Shown: piece by piece, positions 1 through 8,440 of the stretch | Layout of the letters: each line of letters begins with the position of its first letter | Numbering within the stretch: position 1 is the stretch's first letter | Notes under the pieces: model-generated | Database searches by the model: none | The model's input: the letters and a program-made list of their open reading frames with translations, nothing else | Told to the model about the DNA's origin: nothing | Position numbers and translations under genes: made by a program | Assembly (NCBI GenBank): GCA_049687495.1 | Contig: JBAVJB010000038.1 | Span: 1 to 42,846 of the forward strand | Length of the DNA stretch: 42,846 nucleotides | DNA from: Salinimicrobium sp049687495 | Lineage (GTDB): Bacteria > Bacteroidota > Bacteroidia > Flavobacteriales > Flavobacteriaceae | Direction of reading: 5' to 3'

Positions 1-398
1 CAGCATGTAGGCGCAAAATCCAATTTTTTTAGAGATGAAATATAAAGTTACTTCAGAAAAAAATGGTCTGGGCCATTTGGGAGGAATTTATTTACAGGAT
101 TATTTGCTCCACCTGCTATCATAAACCGCCGCCCCCTCTACTCCTTCCCAAGCTTTTTGTCACACATGGCATTCCTGGAGGAAAATCGACCAAGTTTCAA
201 AAGGATAGGTGGATGTGCTTATCCTGTTCTTGATGTCGTGAAGTTTTTATGTGAAACAAAGCATCAGGGAATTTCCCTAAAAGACGTGGGAGAGTTACAA
301 ATTTTATGATAAAATAATACAAGGGTTTAAAAATCAGGAGTTCAACCCGTAATCCACCTTTATATGTAACGGAAATAAGTGAGGAAAGAATACCCTTC
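1..398. other. Intergenic stretch, no gene recognised
   Basis: Nothing here can be supported as a gene. A 70-codon minus frame (197-409) and a 29-codon plus frame (35-124) exist, but neither shows a recognisable motif, a plausible promoter or composition unlike random spacer. A short inverted repeat (AAATGG/CCATTT, 61-66 and 73-78) is present. The stretch may hold the promoter or 3' end of a gene lying left of the window. Confidence 0.5.
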
Positions 399-413
399 AA
401 AAATGGCATTTTT
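399..413. repeat. Copy 1 of the AAAAATG-N-CATTTTT palindrome
   Basis: The sequence AAAAATGGCATTTTT has 7-bp perfect arms around a single G. Its last base overlaps the stop codon (413-415) of the minus-strand TVP38-type gene, so it sits at that gene's 3' end and may act as a terminator hairpin. The same core recurs at 19441, 21108, 29767 and 41541. Confidence 0.75.
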
Positions 414-1123
414 CAGGCTTTATTTTTTCTCTTCTTCTTATCCCACCATACAAAGGCGATGAAGAGTACAAGGCTGCCCACAGAGGTCCAGATAAGACCT
501 GATTTAAGCCTTTCGTAATTTCCGCCGAGATAAGCGATAAAAATAATAAGCGGGGCTATGCCTATCATCGTGGCCCCAATGAACTTCCAGTAACCCATTT
601 TAAGCACCCCGCCAACAAAGCTGATGGCATCATTAGAAAGAAAAGGACTTAGCCTCACTACGATAACGGTCCAGAAGCCGTAATCATCAATAAAAGAAGA
701 GATCTTTTTTTCGGTCTTCTCGCCAAAAAGCTTTTGAACGATGGGAGGTCCAAAATACCGGCCTATGAAATAACCTATTGAAGAGGCGGTAAAAATGGCC
801 ACAAAAAGTATCAGGCTTCCCCAAATGGGCCCGTAAGCAACAATGGCCACTACCATGAGCACCGGCGTGGGCACCACCAGCAGGAACATTTGAACCACCA
901 TGGTGAGCACGATCACAACAGGGCCAAACCACCCAAACTGCCCCACCCACTCATTCACCCGCTGCTTATCGCCGCTGGTAAGCACGCTCCAGGCAGTATC
1001 CATGAACTGCTGAGCCTGAGGAATAAAGAAATAGCTGAGTACGACTGCAACTACTATTCCTATAGAAATGTATAAAGGGGCTTTACTTTTCTTTACTGAA
1101 GTGGTTTGAGAATCCTCGGGCAT
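413..1123 (-). CDS. TVP38/TMEM64 family membrane protein (VTT domain)
   Basis: A 236-aa polytopic inner-membrane protein. A hydrophobic helix follows a charged N-terminus (residues 16-34). The VTT (SNARE-associated/DedA-like) core spans about residues 65-205: a Gly-rich hydrophobic segment, an FIGRYFG re-entrant-type stretch and the family hallmark VVRLSPFLSNDAISFVGGV near residue 155, followed by a WKFIGATMIG helix. The C-terminus is strongly basic (KKKRKN). The family is linked to membrane homeostasis and lipid scrambling, but the substrate of bacterial TVP38 proteins is generally unknown. It starts 6 bp after the stop of the upstream propeller gene, so the two are probably co-transcribed. 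The family call is firm; the function is not. Confidence 0.85.
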   Translation of the reverse strand: MPEDSQTTSVKKSKAPLYISIGIVVAVVLSYFFIPQAQQFMDTAWSVLTSGDKQRVNEWVGQFGWFGPVVIVLTMVVQMFLLVVPTPVLMVVAIVAYGPIWGSLILFVAIFTASSIGYFIGRYFGPPIVQKLFGEKTEKKISSFIDDYGFWTVIVVRLSPFLSNDAISFVGGVLKMGYWKFIGATMIGIAPLIIFIAYLGGNYERLKSGLIWTSVGSLVLFIAFVWWDKKKRKNKA

Positions 1124-1129
1124 CTTAGC

Positions 1130-1981
1130 TTATTTTAGCAGTACCCGGTGGATGGTCGCGGGGTTGCCTTCATTAGAAATATAAAGATTTCCATCCTTGT
1201 CAAAAGCAAGACCTTCGGGTTGCGGAAAATAGTCGCGGTCCAGGATATAGAGCTTTTTCACTTTTCCGTTCTCATCCAGCAACAGCAGCTTTGAATTCAC
1301 CCCCTCCAGCAGTACAACTTCGCCGGTAGAAGGATTGCGGTTGATCTCTGAAGGGAAGAACCTGTCCTCAATATCTTCATCTTTTACCTCCTCCATTGCC
1401 TTGCCGTCAAAAGTAAGCTTGAAAACTGGATCTTTCAGCATCTGCCTCTGTTGCACATCAAAGGCGTAGACTCCTTTATAGTCATTGGTATTAGGATCTT
1501 CTTCCTTTGGTGCGAGCCACAGCAGTTTATGTTCTCTGTCAAAAAAGAGGCCTTCCACGTTATCATCGGCATCAAGAAAGGTATTGTATTCTTCGGTTTG
1601 AGGGGCGCCCATGAAATTCCTCACTTCAAATAAAGTGCCGTCACTTTCCACCACATAAGCGATGTTTCCTGCAATAGCAATGCCTTCATAGTCGCCATCA
1701 TCGGCAAAATCGATCTCTTTTTCAATTTTTTCCGTAGAAAGGTTATAGATAAAGATGGTGCCTTTTTCGTCCTGCACGCAAGCCAGGCGCTGGTTGTCCA
1801 AAAATGCGATCCCCGAGACCTCATCCAGTTCATTTGGCAGCTCCCAGGTCTTGCTTATCTCAACTTTATCGCTAATGGTCTTCTGGTAATTCTCCTTTCT
1901 CTCGTGTAGTACAATTGCAAAGGCCGCGGCCAGCGCCAGCAAGCCTGTAGAGATCAGGAATACGGTTTTATTAATGCCCAT
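1130..1981 (-). CDS. SdiA-regulated domain beta-propeller protein, membrane-anchored
   Basis: A 283-aa protein with one N-terminal hydrophobic helix (about residues 6-24, uncleaved anchor or signal sequence) followed by a periplasmic domain. Repeated blade-like segments (VSGIAF, YEGIAI, VEGLFFD, PEGLAFDKDGNLYISNEG) identify the SdiA-regulated/YjiK-type propeller family. Such proteins are predicted to be exported six-bladed propellers; no enzymatic role is established. It is the first gene of a two-gene unit with the TVP38-type protein 6 bp downstream, and lies divergent to the class A PBP gene with 163 bp between start codons. Partnership with the membrane protein is inferred from context only. 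Confidence 0.8.
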   Translation of the reverse strand: MGINKTVFLISTGLLALAAAFAIVLHERKENYQKTISDKVEISKTWELPNELDEVSGIAFLDNQRLACVQDEKGTIFIYNLSTEKIEKEIDFADDGDYEGIAIAGNIAYVVESDGTLFEVRNFMGAPQTEEYNTFLDADDNVEGLFFDREHKLLWLAPKEEDPNTNDYKGVYAFDVQQRQMLKDPVFKLTFDGKAMEEVKDEDIEDRFFPSEINRNPSTGEVVLLEGVNSKLLLLDENGKVKKLYILDRDYFPQPEGLAFDKDGNLYISNEGNPATIHRVLLK

Positions 1982-2144
1982 AGCCCCAAATTACTAAATA
2001 TGCGCTGCATTGAAAGGGACTTTAATTTTTCCTTATCAAAAATTAATAAATGTTTAGCGGCGGCTGCAGGCCATAAATCATAAAGTTTCTCCAATTTTAG
2101 ACGATTTTCTGTAAGTCTTCGTTAGTTTGGCAGACACTTAACCT

Positions 2145-4442
2145 ATGCAATTGAAAAAAATGAAGTTGTCCCCCCTCAAAAAGTGGGTGTTTGGGTCTTT
2201 ATTAGGAATTATAGTACTGTTTTTGGCGTTTTACCTCAGCATTTACTGGGGTTTCTGGGGCAGGATCCCCAACGAGCAACAGTTACGCGACCTCAAGCAA
2301 AATGAAGCTACAGAGGTCTTTTCTTCGGAAGGAAAATTAATAGGAAAATATTACATTTTTGACAGGCAACCTGTGCTATACGAGGATCTTCCACAGCACC
2401 TCATCGATGCACTCGTGGCTACCGAAGATGTACGTTTCTATGAACATTCAGGCATTGACAGCCGCAGCCTTATGCGCGTCTTTCTCAAGACGATCCTCAT
2501 GGGCGACGAATCTTCGGGCGGCGGAAGCACCATCACCCTGCAGCTGGCCAAAAATCTCTTCGGAAGAAATGATTACGGCCACCTTAGCATCGTGGTGAAC
2601 AAGCTACGCGAATCTATCATCGCCAGGCGGCTTGAAGACATCTATTCCAAAAAAGAGATCCTCAACCTCTATTTCAATACGGTACCTTTTAGCGATAATA
2701 CCTTCGGAATTGAAAGTGCCGCAAGAAAATTCTTCAACACTACTACTGCAGAACTTAGCCTTGACCAGGGGGCAACCCTGGTGGGTACATTAAAGGCTTC
2801 TCATTATTATAATCCGCGGCTGTATCCTGAACGAAGCAAAACCAGGAGGAATGTAGTGCTGCTGCAGATGAAAAAATACGGTTTTCTTTCTCCCGAAGCT
2901 TACGTGGTTGCCACCAACCGCCCTATGGAACTGGAATACCAGTACTTCAGCAATAACAGCGGCATTGCCCCTTACTTCAGGTCGCAAGTAAAGAAGGACG
3001 TAGCTGCCATTTTAGACACCCTTAAAACAGCCGACGGTAAAACCTATAACATCTATCGCGACGGACTGCAGATCTACACCACGCTGGATTACAAGATGCA
3101 AAAACTTGCTGAAGAAGCAGTTGCTGAACATATGGCTGCCCTGCAAAAGCAGTTTGAGAGCGCCTACGGCAGAAATGCCCCCTGGAAGAACCAGCGCCTG
3201 CTGCAAAAAGTGGTGAGCGAAAGCAGGATCTATAAAGAGCTGGAAAAGAAAGGCTGGAAGAAAGAAAAGATCATGGACTCGCTGAACAGCAAGATCGAGA
3301 TGCAGCTGTTCGACTATGGCAAGAAGAAAATGGTGGAGGCAAGTATAGTGGACAGCCTGCAACACTACCTCAAGTTCCTCAACATGGGAATGCTCAACCT
3401 GGATCCTTCTACCGGTGCCGTGAAATCATGGGTTGGCGGAGTCAACCACGAGTACTTTCAATATGACCACGTATCTCAAAGCCGCAGGCAAATAGGTTCC
3501 ACTTTTAAGCCCGTGGTTTACACCGCTGCTGTAGAGGCCGGGATAGATCCCTGCACTTATTATTCGGTAAAAGAGGTAACCTATGACGGCGGCTGGACCC
3601 CATCGAATTCAGGTAGTGAAGAAGAAGATCCATACCTGCGCTATCCTATGATGACCGCCTTGAGCCGTTCTGTCAATACAATAGCCGTTAAAGTGCTGTA
3701 TGATGTGGGGCTGAACAATGTACTGCATGAGGCGCAGGAAATGGGATTTCCGCCTAACCTTCCGCCCTACCCGTCGATCGCGCTTGGAACTGCCGAGCTT
3801 AGCGTAGCCGAACTTGCCGGTTCTTATGCCAGCTTCGCCAACCGCGGGCATGCTGCCAAGCCTTATTATATCACCAGGATAGAAGACAAATACGGGAACC
3901 TCATCGCCGAGTTCAAACCAAAGGTGGCTCAAAAAGCAGCTTTTTCACACCCTACCAACCAGGTGATGATAGAGATGATGAAGGAAACGGTGAACAGTGG
4001 AACGGCCCAAAGGCTGCGTTACAAGTATGGTTTAAACAATGATATTGCAGGTAAGACCGGTACTACGCAGGATAACAAAGATGGCTGGTTCGTGGGAATT
4101 ACTCCAAATCTGGTCTCGGTAACCTGGGCAGGTGCAGATGACCACAGGATCGGCTTTCCAAATACCGGCATTGGCCAGGGCGCCAATTCGGCTTTGCCCG
4201 CATATGCCTTGCTTATGCAGAAAATGAATAGTGATCCTTATTTTAAAAATATCACAGCTGCGCGGTTTGAAGCGCCTTCGCCTACGGTGCAAATGATGCT
4301 CAACTGCGAGCCGGAGAAGCGAGACAACTTCTTTGAAAGACTATTCACCAAGAATGACCGGCCTCATAAGAGATCCAAAAATGACAAAAAAAAGGGCCTT
4401 TTCTCCAAGATAAAAGGCATCTTCAGCAAAAAGAAGAAATAA
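2145..4442 (+). CDS. Class A penicillin-binding protein (PBP1A/mrcA-like transglycosylase-transpeptidase)
   Basis: A 765-aa bifunctional peptidoglycan synthase. It has a short basic N-terminus and one membrane anchor (residues 16-36). The glycosyltransferase 51 domain shows the catalytic-Glu motif ATEDVRFYEH (E94), GGSTITLQLAKN near 127 and KKEILNLYFN near 169. The transpeptidase domain carries STFK (S452 acyl-enzyme serine, K455), SVN (509-511) and KTGTT (637-641). The C-terminal 40 residues are very Lys-rich, probably a disordered cytoplasm-excluded tail. It polymerises lipid II and cross-links stem peptides on the periplasmic face. It is transcribed alone and ends at a strong bidirectional terminator shared with the convergent helicase gene. 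Confidence 0.95.
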   Translation: MQLKKMKLSPLKKWVFGSLLGIIVLFLAFYLSIYWGFWGRIPNEQQLRDLKQNEATEVFSSEGKLIGKYYIFDRQPVLYEDLPQHLIDALVATEDVRFYEHSGIDSRSLMRVFLKTILMGDESSGGGSTITLQLAKNLFGRNDYGHLSIVVNKLRESIIARRLEDIYSKKEILNLYFNTVPFSDNTFGIESAARKFFNTTTAELSLDQGATLVGTLKASHYYNPRLYPERSKTRRNVVLLQMKKYGFLSPEAYVVATNRPMELEYQYFSNNSGIAPYFRSQVKKDVAAILDTLKTADGKTYNIYRDGLQIYTTLDYKMQKLAEEAVAEHMAALQKQFESAYGRNAPWKNQRLLQKVVSESRIYKELEKKGWKKEKIMDSLNSKIEMQLFDYGKKKMVEASIVDSLQHYLKFLNMGMLNLDPSTGAVKSWVGGVNHEYFQYDHVSQSRRQIGSTFKPVVYTAAVEAGIDPCTYYSVKEVTYDGGWTPSNSGSEEEDPYLRYPMMTALSRSVNTIAVKVLYDVGLNNVLHEAQEMGFPPNLPPYPSIALGTAELSVAELAGSYASFANRGHAAKPYYITRIEDKYGNLIAEFKPKVAQKAAFSHPTNQVMIEMMKETVNSGTAQRLRYKYGLNNDIAGKTGTTQDNKDGWFVGITPNLVSVTWAGADDHRIGFPNTGIGQGANSALPAYALLMQKMNSDPYFKNITAARFEAPSPTVQMMLNCEPEKRDNFFERLFTKNDRPHKRSKNDKKKGLFSKIKGIFSKKKK

Positions 4443-4477
4443 AAAAATCCGGGCCTCGACCCGGATCTTTTTTTAAA
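4443..4477. terminator. Bidirectional intrinsic terminator
   Basis: An A-run, a stem ATCCGGG/CCCGGAT with a short loop and a T-run lie between the stop codons of the convergent PBP gene and SF2 helicase gene. The symmetric A and T tracts let it work in both directions. Confidence 0.85.
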
Positions 4478-5990
4478 ACTCTTCCTGATTGATCTTCATT
4501 CGAAGCCTTCGCATATAATCCTCTTTTAACCAGTCCCTGTAATTTTTAGTGCTGTTACTTATGCAGTAGGAATATCTTCTTATTCTATAAGCGATATCTT
4601 CTTGCAGCTCTTTAGCCAACAGGCGCGCGTCAAACACGTCTTCACTGTTCTCTACGCACATCCTGGTGTGCTGATCAAGCGAGCGCTCCAGAACGGTCTT
4701 TGATTTAAGGCCTTTTTGGATGATATCATCATACTCTGCCTCCACGTCAAAAGAAACATCCTCGCTCCTGGCGAATTTTTCCCGCAGGTCGGCAGGCATT
4801 TCATACTTGAAGTTCTGCTCGATCTCCTCATCGCTCACCAGGTTTTCCAGGAAGTAATCTGGCGATCTAAAGATCTGCTTCCAGTCAACCGGCGCGCTCC
4901 ACAGGCCAAAACGGGCTGCGTTGTTCCCAAGGTCGATCACGGTGAATTCCTTTTTTCCCGGCAAAACCCTCGAGCCACGGCCTATCATCTGGTAGTACAG
5001 CGTCAGGGATTTTGTGGCCCGGTTAAGAATGATGGATTCCACAGTAGGTTCATCAAATCCGGTGGTAAGAATACTCACCGAGGTAAGAATAGCATCGGGC
5101 TTTTTCTTGAACCATTTCAAAATATCCTTCCTGTCCTGTTTACTGGTGGTATTGTCAAGGTGCCTTACCTCAAATCCGGCATTCCTGAAGGTCTCGTAAA
5201 CTTCGCGCGAAGTGTTGATCCCGTTATTAAAGATGAGGGTCTTTTTGCCTAGAGACTTCTCCATATAAGCATCCAGCAGTTTTTCCTGCATGCTGAAATT
5301 CGAATACAGTTCTTCGGAAGATTTTACAGTATAATCCCCGTTGATCCCGACCTTTAAGGTGGAAAGCCCTACGTCATAGCTGTAGGTGTTCGCCTTGGCC
5401 AAAAAGCCTTTTTCAATAAGTGAGTTGATGGAGTCCCCAACAATAAGTTCGCGGTAGTTGTCCTTCATGGGCAACTTGATATTGGAGCTCAGCGGTGTCG
5501 CGGTCACTCCAAGGATAAAGCACTTGTTGAAAAACTTAAAAAGTTTTCTAAAGGAGTTATAGTGGGCCTCATCAATGATTACCATTCCCAGGTTGTCCAG
5601 CTCTACCTTTTCATCGTTCAGGCGGTTGTTAAGCGTCTCTACCATGGCCACGAAGCACATGTACTCATCCTGGTCCGGCAGCTCCTTGATCTTGGAGTTG
5701 ATGATCTTGTTGCGCACTCCAAAGCCCGAAAGCATCTTAGAGGTTTGTTTACACAGCTCGATGCGGTGGGTAAGTATGAGCACCTTTTTGTTGGTACGCT
5801 GTATGTATTCCCTTACGATCTGCGAAAAGATCACCGTCTTTCCGCCGCCTGTTGGCAGCTGGTACAGCAAATTGTATCTCTCGGGATGCTGTTCCAGGAT
5901 CTTAAATATTTTGTCTATGTCCTTCTGCTGATAGTCATAAAGCTCTTTGTCAACTGTTTTTTCTTCAATTCCGAATGTGTCCTGCGCCAT
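4473..5990 (-). CDS. SF2 DEAH helicase (type III restriction-subunit/RAD25-like fold)
   Basis: A 505-aa ATP-dependent nucleic-acid helicase. Residues 18-22 form a Q-like YDYQQ entry motif. Walker A is LPTGGGKT (K51), Walker B is DEAH (140-143), motif III is TAT (163-165) and motif VI is QMIGRGSR (334-341). Domain 2 contains the ILTTGFDEP motif V. The C-terminal 130 residues are not recognised and contain no nuclease motif. The architecture matches COG1061-type helicases. No methyltransferase, nuclease or other partner lies beside it, so a restriction or defence role is not supported by context. The gene has its own consensus promoter (6016-6047) and diverges from a Crp/Fnr regulator. The cellular substrate is unknown. 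Confidence 0.88.
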   Translation of the reverse strand: MAQDTFGIEEKTVDKELYDYQQKDIDKIFKILEQHPERYNLLYQLPTGGGKTVIFSQIVREYIQRTNKKVLILTHRIELCKQTSKMLSGFGVRNKIINSKIKELPDQDEYMCFVAMVETLNNRLNDEKVELDNLGMVIIDEAHYNSFRKLFKFFNKCFILGVTATPLSSNIKLPMKDNYRELIVGDSINSLIEKGFLAKANTYSYDVGLSTLKVGINGDYTVKSSEELYSNFSMQEKLLDAYMEKSLGKKTLIFNNGINTSREVYETFRNAGFEVRHLDNTTSKQDRKDILKWFKKKPDAILTSVSILTTGFDEPTVESIILNRATKSLTLYYQMIGRGSRVLPGKKEFTVIDLGNNAARFGLWSAPVDWKQIFRSPDYFLENLVSDEEIEQNFKYEMPADLREKFARSEDVSFDVEAEYDDIIQKGLKSKTVLERSLDQHTRMCVENSEDVFDARLLAKELQEDIAYRIRRYSYCISNSTKNYRDWLKEDYMRRLRMKINQEEF

Positions 5991-6015
5991 TTTTTTTATT
6001 TCAATTGCAATTTTG

Positions 6016-6047
6016 CAAAAATAGCTGATTTTAGAGGTATTCTCAAA
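6016..6047 (-). promoter_or_regulatory. Bacteroidota-type promoter of the SF2 helicase
   Basis: Read on the minus strand, TTTG (6044-6047) is followed by exactly 20 bp and then TATTTTTG (6016-6023), a perfect TAnnTTTG -7 box. It lies 25 bp upstream of the helicase ATG. This is the best complete match to the Bacteroidota consensus in the window. Confidence 0.75.
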
Positions 6048-6119
6048 TTTTTCCGCGGAAAAAGCCCGAAAAGATTATTTCGCACTTTAACGCATGCCAG
6101 GACAAAAAGGCCTTACCTT

Positions 6120-6127
6120 TATTTTTG
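6120..6127 (+). promoter_or_regulatory. TAnnTTTG -7 box of the Crp/Fnr gene
   Basis: TATTTTTG fits the -7 consensus exactly, but no good TTTG lies at the usual distance upstream. Transcription would begin near 6133, which places the TTG at 6125 outside the mRNA and supports an ATG start at 6155 or 6167. Confidence 0.5.
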
Positions 6128-6154
6128 TTGCGCCCCCCACATGCAATAGATGTA

Positions 6155-6880
6155 ATGCTGAAGATTATGAAGCAACAGGAAAAAAACGGGCCGGCTGCTT
6201 TTGTCCCGCTCTTAAGGACAAACGCCCTCCTCCGGAATCTTACAGACGAACAGATCTACAGGATCGCCTCATTTTGTGAGGAAGATGTATGGCCCAGGAA
6301 AACCTGTAATATTTCCAAGGCCCGCATTTTTGGGAGCTTTCATATGATACTTTCAGGCAGGATGAAGATGTACCGCGTAGATCCTGAAAGCGGCCGGGAA
6401 TTTACTCTTTTCCTCTTGAAGAAGAATGATGTCTTTGATGTGATAAGGCTGTTGAACGGCACCGGCCATGAAGTCTTTTATGAAACCATTGACAAGGTGC
6501 ATCTGCTCTCCCTCCCAAACCCTTTAATGCTGGATTTGCTGAAGGAAATCCCGGCAATGAACCAAAACCTTTTGCCTTACCTGGCCGGGCAAATGAGGTG
6601 CCTTGAGGAATATGCGGCCAATCTCACCCTTGCCGATATCAGTAAAAGATTAGCCAGGTTACTGCTCAACAATATCAATGAAAATTCCAGGGAGCTGGAG
6701 AACATTAACGACCTCTCCAATGAAGAACTTGCCAATCTTATAGGAAGTACCCGTGCCGTTGTAAACCGTCATTTACAGGAATTCAAGGCCGAGGGCATTG
6801 TGAGCCTGGGCCGGGAAAGTCTACGGGTAAATGACCCGCAGCTCCTGCTACACAAGGCTTACCCGGGAATCGAGAAGTAA
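6155..6880 (+). CDS. Crp/Fnr family transcriptional regulator
   Basis: A 241-aa protein if read from the ATG at 6155; the frame is open back to a TTG at 6125, and another ATG at 6167 is equally possible. The N-terminal two-thirds is a cyclic-nucleotide-binding-like beta roll (LSGRMKMYRVDPESGREFTLFLL) with no visible Fnr-type iron-sulfur cysteine cluster. A dimerisation helix and a C-terminal winged helix follow, with recognition segment NEELANLIGSTRAVVNRHLQ. It is probably a ligand-responsive DNA-binding regulator; the effector cannot be read from sequence. It diverges from the helicase gene. Confidence in the family is high; target genes are unknown. Confidence 0.9.
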   Translation: MLKIMKQQEKNGPAAFVPLLRTNALLRNLTDEQIYRIASFCEEDVWPRKTCNISKARIFGSFHMILSGRMKMYRVDPESGREFTLFLLKKNDVFDVIRLLNGTGHEVFYETIDKVHLLSLPNPLMLDLLKEIPAMNQNLLPYLAGQMRCLEEYAANLTLADISKRLARLLLNNINENSRELENINDLSNEELANLIGSTRAVVNRHLQEFKAEGIVSLGRESLRVNDPQLLLHKAYPGIEK

Positions 6881-6970
6881 GAATTAACACAGTTGTGATA
6901 CCCAGGTAGTATGCCTTCCTGTAAAACCGCTCTATCTTTATAAGATATTAATTAGTTAAATGAGCAAGTC

Positions 6971-7519
6971 ATGAAAAAATTAATTTTATTTATGCTTTTG
7001 CTCGGTTTTGTAAGCACCGGACACTCGCAGATCGTCCTAAAAGAAGCCAGGGTAGATTATAAACCCTCTTCCTTGAAACTGGATCCTTACACCAACAGCT
7101 TAACTCTCAAAATTAAAGAGGAAAAGGTTGGAGAATTCAGACAAGACCCCTTAATGTTCGTCAAAAATAAATTTGACATGAACAGTTACGTTGATGCCAA
7201 CAGAAGCGGAAATTTTAGAGATTACCAGGTATGGTTCCAAACCAGAAAAGGATACTTAATGGCCAACTATGACAAAGATGGAAATTTAGTCTCTTCCTCT
7301 CAAAAATTTAAAGATGTGCTTCTTCCACAGGAAACAAGGAATGAGATCATTGCCCAGTATGGTAATGTTCACATATTTAGCAGCAAGTATTTTGCAACTT
7401 CCACAGGATGGAATATTGATAAGGAATATTATCGTGTTAAAATAAAAGACGCGAACAATAAAACTCAAAAGTTGCGCCTGCAAGTACCTGAAAAAAGGTT
7501 AACTCTCGCAGGTTTATAA
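6971..7519 (+). CDS. Secreted hypothetical protein, PepSY-like (beta-lactamase-inhibitor-like) character
   Basis: A 182-aa protein with a clear signal peptide (MKKLILFMLLLGFVSTGHSQ, probable cleavage after SHSQ-type residues near 20). The mature part has a segment resembling the PepSY-like/BLIP-like fold: a short strand turn (YDKDGNLVSSSQKF) followed by a conserved-looking VLLPQETRNEI helix start. It has no catalytic motif and no cysteines. It is probably periplasmic or surface-exposed. A possible -7 box TATCTTTA lies at 6933-6940. It stands alone, 90 bp after the Crp/Fnr gene, and ends at a terminator shared with cysM. The domain assignment is tentative. Confidence 0.7.
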   Translation: MKKLILFMLLLGFVSTGHSQIVLKEARVDYKPSSLKLDPYTNSLTLKIKEEKVGEFRQDPLMFVKNKFDMNSYVDANRSGNFRDYQVWFQTRKGYLMANYDKDGNLVSSSQKFKDVLLPQETRNEIIAQYGNVHIFSSKYFATSTGWNIDKEYYRVKIKDANNKTQKLRLQVPEKRLTLAGL

Positions 7520-7526
7520 ATCACGT

Positions 7527-7558
7527 TAAAGGTCCGGTAAAATATCGGGCCTTTTTTA
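7527..7558. terminator. Intrinsic terminator between the PepSY-like gene and cysM
   Basis: The stem GGTCCG (7531-7536) pairs with CGGGCC (7546-7551), with one G-T wobble, and is followed by TTTTTT. A preceding A-run makes it weakly bidirectional. It overlaps the cysM stop codon. Confidence 0.8.
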
Positions 7559-8440
7559 TTCGAAAAGATCTGAAGTCAAATACCTGTCTCCCCGGTCGCA
7601 AACAATGCTCACTACCACTCCTTTTTCAAGCTTCTCACATAGCCTTACTGCCGCAGCGGCAGCTCCGCCACTGCTCATTCCCGCAAAAATTCCTTCTTCC
7701 TCGGCCAACCTTCTTGTCATGGCCTTAGCTTCCTCATCGCTCACTTCCATGACCTCATCCACTTTTTTTGCATCAAATATACTGGGCAGGTAAGCTTTGG
7801 GCCATTTCCTGATCCCGGGAATTCTCGAACCTTCGGTAGGCTGTACGCCAATGATCCGGATTTCTTTATTCTGTTCCTTTAAATAAGTTGAAGTTCCCAT
7901 AATGGTTCCTGTAGTACCCATGGCAGAAACAAAATGAGTAACTCTCTGCTCTGTATCATTCCAGATCTCTGGTCCGGTGGAATGGTAATGCGCTTTCCAG
8001 TTGTCATCGTTCCCAAACTGGTTAAGCATGAGGTAATCCCCGGTCTTTACTTTGTCTTCAGCATAATCCCTGGCATTTTCCATTCCGCCTTCAGCATTCG
8101 TGAGAGTGACTTTCGCGCCGTAGGCACGCATGGTCTTTACCCGCTCGGGGGTGGAATTTTCAGGAAGTACCAGTTCAATATCCAGCTTGAGCAGTCTTGC
8201 TACCATAGCCAGGGCGATGCCTGTATTCCCGCTGGTGGCTTCTATCAATTTCGTTTTTTCGGAGATCTCTCCTCTTTCCAGGGCCTGCTTTATCATATTA
8301 TAAGCCGGCCTGTCCTTTACACTCCCGCCTGGATTTTGGCCCTCAAGCTTGAAGTAGAGTTCAACGTTTGGGTTATTGAGAAGATGCTGCGCCCTGACGA
8401 GAGGTGTATTCCCTATAAGATCTAAGATGCTCTGGTTCAT
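7556..8440 (-). CDS. cysM: Cysteine synthase B (O-acetylserine sulfhydrylase)
   Basis: A 294-aa fold-type II PLP enzyme that converts O-acetylserine and sulfide (or thiosulfate) to cysteine. The PLP lysine is K42 in GGSVKDRPA. The phosphate-binding/substrate loop SGNTG begins at S70, and SSGGAAAAA near residue 257 is the C-terminal PLP-anchoring loop. It matches the CysM branch in its short length and internal EATSGNTG context. Its ATG overlaps the stop of the upstream serine acetyltransferase gene by 4 bp, so the two steps of cysteine synthesis are translationally coupled. Confidence 0.93.
   Translation of the reverse strand: MNQSILDLIGNTPLVRAQHLLNNPNVELYFKLEGQNPGGSVKDRPAYNMIKQALERGEISEKTKLIEATSGNTGIALAMVARLLKLDIELVLPENSTPERVKTMRAYGAKVTLTNAEGGMENARDYAEDKVKTGDYLMLNQFGNDDNWKAHYHSTGPEIWNDTEQRVTHFVSAMGTTGTIMGTSTYLKEQNKEIRIIGVQPTEGSRIPGIRKWPKAYLPSIFDAKKVDEVMEVSDEEAKAMTRRLAEEEGIFAGMSSGGAAAAAVRLCEKLEKGVVVSIVCDRGDRYLTSDLFE

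Noticed and set aside
197..409. 70-codon minus-strand frame left of the TVP38-type gene
   Set aside because: No motif, poor composition and its start falls on the repeat palindrome; treated as spacer.
2128..2135. TTAGTTTG and similar TTARTTTG boxes upstream of the PBP, YqaE and galE genes as promoters
   Set aside because: They have one base fewer than TAnnTTTG between TA and TTTG and lack a clear -33 element, so they were not listed as promoters.
4473..5990. The DEAH helicase as part of a restriction or defence island
   Set aside because: Flanks are a PBP and a Crp/Fnr regulator; no partner genes or signs of transfer are present.
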